NCBI GenBank assembly: GCA_003448835.1
Contig: DLXM01000178.1
Location: 1-5,007 of the forward strand
Length of the DNA: 5,007 nt
Reading direction: 5' to 3'
Source of the DNA: Bacteroidota bacterium
GTDB lineage: Bacteria > Bacteroidota > Rhodothermia > Balneolales > HLUCCA01
The position numbers were made by a program, and so were the translations under genes. The notes under the pieces are model-generated. The model did no database searches and was not told where the DNA came from. It was given only the letters and a program-made list of their open reading frames with translations. Of this stretch, positions 1-5,007 are shown one piece after another. Positions within the stretch are counted from its first letter, which is position 1. Each line of letters starts with the position of its first letter.

Positions 1-670
1 CAGAGTGTCTATGAGGCGTCTTCACATTCACGAACATCGCAGCTGTAATCGTATTGCCAATAAAATAGCGTGAAGTTGATCCGGGGACAGTCTGTCTGAA
101 TTCACGCGAGAAAAATGCGTTGGTGGAAACCCGATACGGACTATGATGCCAACCTAATTCAACTGCTGTAAATCGATTGATTTTACTTATCAAACTGATC
201 TGGGCTTCCCAAACATCATATGCAATACCGATTGAAGTAGTGTCAGGTAAACATGGTGTACATGGAAATTCTTCAATCGCCAGGCCTTCTGCTACATTTC
301 GTCGGATGTTGAAAAGCTCAACTGATATCGTCGGGGACCAGGATTTTTTGATAAATGGAAGTCCTCGATATTCTGCGATCAGAAATAGATCTCTATCTAA
401 ATCTACCAATCTCGAGGGTTGGATGAATTCACTTACTCCATTTGATGGAAGAGAACCAACGCCTATCATGGCACCTCCAAAAATGCTAAATCGGTCGATC
501 ATTTCACGGGATGCAAAGTAGAATCCGACTTTTACATCGCGCCATAGGTTGTCTCCTAAATCGGCGAATTGTCCGTTTGTGAGCAATTTAGAGTTTGACC
601 CATTGATTTTGCTGTAATTGTCGAATCGAATTGCCGGATAAATACTGAATGAAGTAAAAGTGTCTTTATA
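1..670 (-). other. Probable outer-membrane beta-barrel region, truncated by the window edge
   Basis: From about residue 700 the sequence changes to alternating hydrophobic and polar residues rich in aromatics and glycine, for example FTSFSIYPAIRFDNYSK, DVKVGFYFASREM, DLFLIAEYRGLPF and TAVELGWHHSPYRVS, separated by polar turns. This is the pattern of transmembrane beta-strands. Comparable FCB proteins often end in a barrel, so the remaining strands and the C-terminal strand are expected beyond position 1. Whether it belongs to the Omp85/surface-antigen fold or another barrel class cannot be told from this part. Confidence 0.6.
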
Positions 671-2767
671 ATTACCCAGGGTGCGATCGTCACTACCGTT
701 GAACGTGGGGACATTGATGGTAACATCTTCCATTCTTCGACTTGTGAACAATGAGTCAGGCAGTGTTTTGATGATGTCATCGTCGTATGAAGCAAACGTT
801 GATGATTGCTGATATTCGGCTAAAAATTGGTCACTGTGATAGGGACGAGTGTATTGTTGAGATGGGCTCGTTAACCAGTCTTTTTTCGCTAATTGAGCAA
901 TTTTATATCCTTCTGCTATGTATTCAGAATAGATGAGATTTTGTTCTGAATCTACAATTGGCATGAATGCTCCACCAAGGACGGATGTGAGCTGCTGTTT
1001 TTCACCGGACTGTAAATTCAACCGGTATATATTAAAGATTCCGGTCTCATCGGATGCATAATACAGATATGATCCATCTGCGGATACGAAAGGATCCCTA
1101 TAATCGGCCTGGTCAGATGCGATCACAGTACTGACATCATTTGAGCTCAAATTTACAGATTTGATTTGGCGACGATCTGCATTTCCGTACGCGAAATAAA
1201 TGGTTTCGTCATCGGGATGCCAAACCGGACGAAAAACCTGCTCACCTAATGTAAATTCGGTTATTTTTTGAATAGCAGGGTGTGATAAATCGGTAACTGG
1301 GTTTTGATCAGTTACATCGTCCAATTTGATAATGACCAAATTAAGTGTCCCATCTTCAAACATTGAAGCGACCAGTTTATTTCCATCCGGACTGAATGAA
1401 GGTTCGGAGATTCTGGCACCTGAGCTTAGTCGGTTTGATTTTTTGGTTGAACGATCATAGATATAGATGTCATTGTATGGTTCACCAAATTTGGTTTCAC
1501 GAATACGATTGTAAGCAATTTTCGAACCATCACTTGATACAGAATATGCCGATTGGATGTAATTGATTTCAGGGGACAATGTGTGTCCGCAACTTAATGT
1601 GAAATCGGAATGAGTCTCTGTATATGCCCCGAGGTGAAGGTCTAAATGTCCGAGGCTAGAAGATTCTGACCCGTCTAGTTTTTTAGAATAAAGTGAGATT
1701 CTGGCTTCATCACGACCACGGTTCGATAAATAAAAAATCTCGCCCGTTGTTGGAACTACGACGGGGTGGAAATTGAAAAATCCATCTGATTCAATAAACT
1801 CAGAAGTGGTCAGCTGCCGAGCAAACAACTGGTCTGAATAGTGTTCGGTAAGTGATTCAATCCAGTCGTTAAAAACGATTTGTCCGTCGATGCCGGTTGC
1901 GATTCTAATTGCTTTTCGAACGTCATAAACTCCGCGTCGAGTGTATGCTTCGCTAATTTTTCGAAGTATATCCTCGCCATAGGTCTCTGCCAGGTAATTT
2001 GTGAACGCGAATCCCTGGTTGTAGGTTACTTCGCGTTCAATGCTGGTTTTTGAGGCAAAAGTCCCCATCACATTTAGGGGGAGATAGGTTTCATCCAGAA
2101 TTCGGGTACGTAATATCATATCCCGGTGCGAATCCCAGTAGTCATAATTGATATGACTACGTTGATATTGAGCGGTTCCCTCTGCAAGCCAGGCCGGAAT
2201 ACTTGCTGCAGAAAATGGGTAAGTGATGACACCGGATGGATATCCATACAGTACGTCCGGTCTACGGACATCTTCGTAGCTCAACCATTGCACGTATGTC
2301 ACAGGACGTTTTCGGGTGTATTTCAGCGACGATTGAATCTGTACTATGTGAGTAAACTCGTGAGTTATTACATTTCTAAGCCAATCGTGGGTACCACGAA
2401 GGGGAGAGTCGAGAGCAGGCAACCAGATTTCGATCTTGTTATCAAAGAAATAGGCGGCACCATTGGAATAATCAAGGCGATCATTTAAGACAATGCTGAT
2501 TTTTGAGTCCGGTTCGTATTGATACAGTTCAGTGATGTCCGGATATATTTCCTCAGCGATTTTCGAGATAACCTGTGCCGGGCGACTGTTTCCGGTTTGA
2601 AAATGTACTGAAAAGTGCGTGCTTTCAATCGTAAACCAAGGCAGGTGATTGTGTGAGTAATCGTAAAGACCCGGATCACGTTCCTGTGCCGACAACGTAT
2701 TGACCATGATTATTCCGACGACCAAAACTGCCAACAATCTTGAAATATATTTCATGGTTAATTTCAT
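1..2767 (-). CDS. Peptidase MA-like (gluzincin) / TolB-like propeller / outer-membrane barrel protein, 3' end missing
   Basis: I translated this frame codon by codon and found no stop over 922 codons, so the gene runs off the left edge. Domains in order: a signal peptide (1-27); a gluzincin-type peptidase domain (about 35-290) with HEFTH (H136, E137, H140) and WLAEG (E196), the usual spacing for zinc ligands in the peptidase MA superfamily; a TolB/PD40-like beta-propeller (about 330-625) with repeats centred on SSDG (411-414), SFSPDG (457-462), VWHPDD (515-520) and VSADG (561-565); a low-complexity linker; and from about 700 alternating hydrophobic/polar strands such as VKVGFYFAS and LFLIAEYRG, which fit an outer-membrane beta-barrel. 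Similar proteins are usually annotated as TolB-like or biopolymer-transport 'Tol' proteins in FCB bacteria, and their role is poorly known. It is not the true TolB of the Tol-Pal system. The start at 2767 (ATGA overlap) is preferred, with an in-frame ATG at 2755 as the alternative. The catalytic residues look intact, but the substrate and the extent of the barrel cannot be read from this window. Confidence 0.8.
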   Translation of the reverse strand, partial: MKLTMKYISRLLAVLVVGIIMVNTLSAQERDPGLYDYSHNHLPWFTIESTHFSVHFQTGNSRPAQVISKIAEEIYPDITELYQYEPDSKISIVLNDRLDYSNGAAYFFDNKIEIWLPALDSPLRGTHDWLRNVITHEFTHIVQIQSSLKYTRKRPVTYVQWLSYEDVRRPDVLYGYPSGVITYPFSAASIPAWLAEGTAQYQRSHINYDYWDSHRDMILRTRILDETYLPLNVMGTFASKTSIEREVTYNQGFAFTNYLAETYGEDILRKISEAYTRRGVYDVRKAIRIATGIDGQIVFNDWIESLTEHYSDQLFARQLTTSEFIESDGFFNFHPVVVPTTGEIFYLSNRGRDEARISLYSKKLDGSESSSLGHLDLHLGAYTETHSDFTLSCGHTLSPEINYIQSAYSVSSDGSKIAYNRIRETKFGEPYNDIYIYDRSTKKSNRLSSGARISEPSFSPDGNKLVASMFEDGTLNLVIIKLDDVTDQNPVTDLSHPAIQKITEFTLGEQVFRPVWHPDDETIYFAYGNADRRQIKSVNLSSNDVSTVIASDQADYRDPFVSADGSYLYYASDETGIFNIYRLNLQSGEKQQLTSVLGGAFMPIVDSEQNLIYSEYIAEGYKIAQLAKKDWLTSPSQQYTRPYHSDQFLAEYQQSSTFASYDDDIIKTLPDSLFTSRRMEDVTINVPTFNGSDDRTLGNYKDTFTSFSIYPAIRFDNYSKINGSNSKLLTNGQFADLGDNLWRDVKVGFYFASREMIDRFSIFGGAMIGVGSLPSNGVSEFIQPSRLVDLDRDLFLIAEYRGLPFIKKSWSPTISVELFNIRRNVAEGLAIEEFPCTPCLPDTTSIGIAYDVWEAQISLISKINRFTAVELGWHHSPYRVSTNAFFSREFRQTVPGSTSRYFIGNTITAAMFVNVKTPHRHS
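893..1780 (-). other. TolB/PD40-like beta-propeller region
   Basis: Residues about 330-625 contain spaced blades of the type 'P-x-(F/W)-(S/H)-P-D-G ... I-Y-F/Y-x-S ... I-Y-x-x-(N/D)-L'. The clearest are EPSFSPDGNKLVAS, RPVWHPDDETIYFA and DPFVSADGSYLYYASDE, with weaker ones at the N-terminal side (GEIFYLSNRG, SSDGSKIAYNR) and C-terminal side (SEQNLIYSEYI). That makes roughly six blades by eye. PD40 repeats are usually protein-interaction surfaces and are periplasmic in TolB. The exact blade count needs a structure prediction. Confidence 0.75.
2180..2362 (-). other. Predicted zinc site: HEFTH plus downstream WLAEG glutamate
   Basis: Codons 2348-2362 encode H-E-F-T-H (H136 and H140 as zinc ligands, E137 as general base). 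Codons 2180-2182 encode E196 in the context W-L-A-E-G-T-A-Q-Y, the expected third zinc ligand in gluzincins of the peptidase MA type. The 55 residues between H140 and E196 are within the range seen in this superfamily. All three ligands are present, which argues for an active metallopeptidase rather than a decayed one. Confidence 0.75.
2687..2767 (-). other. Signal peptide of the gluzincin/propeller/barrel protein
   Basis: The first 27 residues from the 2767 start have a basic n-region (K2, K6, R10), a strongly hydrophobic core (LLAVLVVGIIMV) and a likely signal peptidase I site after L-S-A, before Q28-E-R. There is no lipobox cysteine, so it is not a lipoprotein signal. Using the ATG at 2755 would shorten the n-region by four residues without losing the signal, so either start gives an exported protein. 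Confidence 0.8.
2764..2767 (-). promoter_or_regulatory. ATGA stop-start overlap coupling the two genes
   Basis: Read on the minus strand, ATGA contains the ATG of the downstream gene (2767-2765) and the TGA of the upstream gene (2766-2764). Such four-base overlaps usually mean translation re-initiates without a separate ribosome site. Only a weak purine patch (GTGGTGAT) precedes the ATG, and no strong Shine-Dalgarno is seen at either candidate start, which is normal for Bacteroidota. It implies co-transcription and roughly linked output of the two proteins. Confidence 0.65.
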
Positions 2768-5007
2768 CGTATCACCACAATGGTTAGAACTTTGTGAGCA
2801 GTTTTGCCATTTGCTGATGCCGATATTCTTGCAAAATAAACACCATTCGACAGGGTAGAGGTATTTATTTCGTGTTCAACAGGTAATCCACCGAGTGAGC
2901 TGAAATTTTTCTCGAGGATTTTTTGTCCCGAGTAATTGATCATATTTATTGATATTTCAGCCGATTCCCCGGTCAAAACTCTGATATAGGTTTTTTCATT
3001 CGCTGGATTTGGCCAATTGTACGTTTCCGTATCGACCAATAATTCTGAGTTTGATGGATCTAAAGTGGTAGGTTCGTAGTCGGAAATTCTATTTTTACGA
3101 TGGTCGCCGTAAATATAAGATGTAGGTTTATCGTCACGCCAGGTTAATTCCCACCGAACTATTTGTCCGTCGGCACTAATTGCATATAAGATTCCATCCA
3201 CTACAACCGGATTGATCATGATATCAAACTCTGGTGCAGATCCCACTAATAATGTATGTGCTGGAAATCTTAGATCATCCAGATTATAAATCAGGATATT
3301 CGTTGAAACACCATCATCAGCCAGTACAATTATGGAAGCATTTTGAGTTGATGTGGGTTCGAGGAGTAATGGTACACCTGTGAATGTCATTCCGTCCGGG
3401 GCATTCAACGGGAAATCCGGCAACATTGCTCCGTATAGATTTCGAATTTCCAGGGTGTTTTCATCGTAATTGACGTACAGAATATCGGTAACCCCATCCT
3501 GATCGACATCTTTTAAGATTGGCCAGCTGAAGTTCGACAAATTAATGCGCGATATCTCTTCACCGTTTAGGGCATCGATTGATTGAAGGTAATGAGTTGT
3601 CCAGTACAAGAAAGCTTGTTGACCAGAATATCCGGTTACAGGTGCTAAATGGAGTCTGGTTGATTGAAGATCGTTGGCTGTTAGCTGATATATGGAGTGA
3701 TTTTGATTGAAAATCTGGTTGTCGCGAATGCTACCTGTCAAGTTTCCTTGAACCCCGTTATACTGGTCAATTGTACCTGAATTTGAGATTGAGCCCGTTG
3801 TTAAATTGAAACGAAACGGAGATCGATCTAACGTAATCGTTTCGTTGTCGGCCGTACTGGGGAATGCTCCGGTGTATATATCATCCAATTCAAAATATCT
3901 GATAAGTGGTCTGTCAATAAAGCTTTCTAAATTGGTAACGTGCATGTGTGATCTTGCCGGAATTGGATTTTCCGACGAAGATTTTGTTGAAAAAACCAGT
4001 TTTCCGTCCTGAGTTATCAATGGCTGAGCTGAATTCGTAAATGAATATGATGAGGCTTCGTGGTAATGAGGTCCACGACCCATTTTTACCACATATATAT
4101 TCTGGTCTCTTGGGACTACCAGAAACGTATCAATTGGATTAGACCACACATTTAGAGAGTACGGGTATGCTGATTGATTGGTTTCTATTTGTCTGAAATG
4201 CCCGAACACTTTTGGTGAATCATAAAGTAGACGGATATGAGAATCGGAAGTTAAACGAATTTTAAAACTTGCTTCCGGAAGATTATCCGAAAAATCATAA
4301 AGTTCGAAGTAGGTTTTAGCGCCGGAATTACTTCGATTATTAGGATGTGTATCGTCGCCTAATCGATTTTGATATAGTACTACTCTTTCTCCGGTTGCCG
4401 TAATCACCGTAAAGTCATTGCCAGACCACCAAAAATCAAATGCTTGTCCTTGGTCATATCCGGTAACACCTGCAGAAGATTTTCCGATATCCTGTGCCCC
4501 ATCAGCTTCCAATAGTCGAACTCCGCGACGATTAATGTTATTATTTACCGTGTTATCATTGAGTCCGGCCGCAATTACTTTTTCATCAATGTGCCAGATC
4601 AGGATGCCGCCATTAAGCTCACGGTCATCGTCTGTATTGTTGGTTCTATCATCACCAGGATCCAGTCCACCTGGTAAGCTCCAGTCAAAGTTGGAGATAT
4701 TTGTGAGCACTCCAGCTGGTAAAATCTCGTCGATTTCGCTAAAATCCTGGCCACTGAAGCGAGTTTCAGAGTTGTCAAGAGTTACGCGTTGAATGGATCC
4801 ATCTGGTAGTTGGATGGTGAGTTCTACCCCATTTCCAAACGGATCACGGTGTCTGTTTTCAATCAGGAAGTATTCATCCATTGAGATTGAATATTTAAAT
4901 ACGCTGCCGGGTTCCCGGAGGGAAACAGCCGGTACGCTAAACACCTGACCGGTATTGACTTCCTGCGTGATATCAATAGGATCAATCCACCCCATGTAAA
5001 CTTTTTC
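2764..5007 (-). CDS. M6-family (immune inhibitor A-like) secreted metalloprotease with T9SS sorting domain, 5' end missing
   Basis: The frame is open from the right edge to a TGA at 2764-2766, giving 747 visible residues. The first ATG (4995) is not a credible start: the frame continues upstream as EKVY and joins the M6-typical 'MGWIDP'. Numbering from that Met, the recognisable M6 segments are EYFLIENRHR (41-50), GGILIWHIDE (129-138) and RRGVRLLEADG (156-166). In M6 peptidases these follow the zinc-binding HExxH, so the signal peptide, prodomain and catalytic helix should lie beyond the window. Residues about 285-640 form beta-rich repeats, with short motifs such as TQDGKLVFS and SADGQIVRW and a calcium-loop-like DVDQDG at 496-501. 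Residues about 659-743 are a type IX secretion sorting domain, starting YNWPNPA and ending KVLTIVVIR. There are no cysteines in the visible part. The expected role is extracellular or surface-bound zinc-dependent proteolysis; the substrate is unknown. The family call is by motif recognition only. The catalytic site is not visible, so activity cannot be judged. Confidence 0.85.
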   Translation of the reverse strand, partial: EKVYMGWIDPIDITQEVNTGQVFSVPAVSLREPGSVFKYSISMDEYFLIENRHRDPFGNGVELTIQLPDGSIQRVTLDNSETRFSGQDFSEIDEILPAGVLTNISNFDWSLPGGLDPGDDRTNNTDDDRELNGGILIWHIDEKVIAAGLNDNTVNNNINRRGVRLLEADGAQDIGKSSAGVTGYDQGQAFDFWWSGNDFTVITATGERVVLYQNRLGDDTHPNNRSNSGAKTYFELYDFSDNLPEASFKIRLTSDSHIRLLYDSPKVFGHFRQIETNQSAYPYSLNVWSNPIDTFLVVPRDQNIYVVKMGRGPHYHEASSYSFTNSAQPLITQDGKLVFSTKSSSENPIPARSHMHVTNLESFIDRPLIRYFELDDIYTGAFPSTADNETITLDRSPFRFNLTTGSISNSGTIDQYNGVQGNLTGSIRDNQIFNQNHSIYQLTANDLQSTRLHLAPVTGYSGQQAFLYWTTHYLQSIDALNGEEISRINLSNFSWPILKDVDQDGVTDILYVNYDENTLEIRNLYGAMLPDFPLNAPDGMTFTGVPLLLEPTSTQNASIIVLADDGVSTNILIYNLDDLRFPAHTLLVGSAPEFDIMINPVVVDGILYAISADGQIVRWELTWRDDKPTSYIYGDHRKNRISDYEPTTLDPSNSELLVDTETYNWPNPANEKTYIRVLTGESAEISINMINYSGQKILEKNFSSLGGLPVEHEINTSTLSNGVYFARISASANGKTAHKVLTIVVIR
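2767..3021 (-). other. T9SS type A C-terminal sorting domain (Por secretion signal) of the M6 protease
   Basis: The last ~85 residues have the hallmarks of the type IX secretion sorting domain. It opens with a Y-N-W-P-N-P-A motif (W661, PNP 662-664, counted from the Met at 4995). A beta-sandwich pattern follows: 'ISINMINYSGQKILEKNF', then 'NTSTLSNGVYFARI' with the conserved L-x-x-G-x-Y. It ends in a hydrophobic/basic strand, KVLTIVVIR. In this family the domain guides cargo across the outer membrane, is usually cleaved off by the sortase PorU, and the cargo is released or anchored to surface lipopolysaccharide. This is the strongest lineage signal in the window. Confidence 0.9.

Noticed and set aside
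251..262. CTPC as a thioredoxin-type active site
   Set aside because: The surrounding sequence has no thioredoxin fold; it lies in a polar loop between barrel-like strands.
177..521. Plus-strand open frame of 114 codons
   Set aside because: It lies entirely antisense to the barrel region of the minus-strand gene, and its product shows no recognisable domain or composition of a real protein.
556..795. Minus-strand open frame of 79 codons
   Set aside because: It lies in a different frame inside the large gene, which is continuous through this stretch in its own frame.
1293..1315. Perfect 7-bp inverted repeat (GTAACTG / CAGTTAC, 9-nt loop) as a possible terminator or operator
   Set aside because: It sits inside the propeller coding region, lacks a T-tract on either strand, and arises from two similar codon runs encoding V-T-D.
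2126..2488. Plus-strand open frame of 120 codons
   Set aside because: It is antisense to the peptidase domain including the HEFTH codons; the minus-strand frame carries clear family motifs, so this is a shadow.
2485..2679. Minus-strand open frame of 64 codons near the gene junction
   Set aside because: It is out of frame with the large gene that starts at 2767 and has an uninterrupted, motif-bearing frame here.
2764..2767. A frameshifted single gene rather than two genes
   Set aside because: The upstream product ends in a complete T9SS sorting domain and the downstream one begins with a full signal peptide, so the boundary is genuine.
3806..4012. Plus-strand open frame of 68 codons
   Set aside because: It is antisense to the repeat region of the M6 protein, with no motif or start signal.
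4418..4792. Plus-strand open frame of 124 codons
   Set aside because: It is antisense to the conserved M6 segment and is Ser/Pro-rich, as expected of a shadow frame.
4993..4995. ATG at the right end as the true start of the M6-like gene
   Set aside because: The frame is open upstream to the window edge (E-K-V-Y), no signal peptide follows the Met, and 'MGWIDP' matches an internal M6 segment, so this is an internal methionine.

Overview
The window is almost entirely coding on the minus strand and holds two partial, co-directional genes. They look like part of one transcription unit from a Bacteroidota/FCB-group bacterium. The lineage call rests on a C-terminal type IX secretion (T9SS) sorting domain on the first gene and a 'SAQ'-type signal peptide on the second. 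It also rests on the protease/TolB-propeller/outer-membrane-barrel architecture of the second gene, which is common in Bacteroidota, Balneolota, Rhodothermota, Ignavibacteriota and Gemmatimonadota. GC content is roughly the mid-40s percent by eye. The genus cannot be named from this sequence.

Reading in the direction of transcription (right to left): from 5007 down to 2764 lies the C-terminal part of an M6-family (immune inhibitor A-like) secreted metalloprotease. Its catalytic HExxH must lie upstream, outside the window. The visible part carries the conserved post-catalytic M6 segment, a long repeat region that looks like a beta-propeller with a calcium-loop motif, and a T9SS type A sorting domain at the very C-terminus. 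From 2767 down to 1 lies a second large gene, open for 922 codons and running off the left edge. It encodes a signal peptide, a gluzincin (peptidase MA-like) domain with HEFTH and a downstream WLAEG glutamate, a TolB/PD40-type beta-propeller, and the start of what looks like an outer-membrane beta-barrel.

The two genes overlap by four bases (ATGA, 2764-2767), so translation is probably coupled. One product is predicted to be exported through the outer membrane by the T9SS. The other is predicted to sit in the outer membrane with a protease-like domain and a propeller attached. A shared role in extracellular or cell-surface proteolysis is a reasonable inference but is not shown by the sequence. 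There is no non-coding stretch of useful length, and no RNA gene, mobile element, CRISPR array, promoter or terminator was found.
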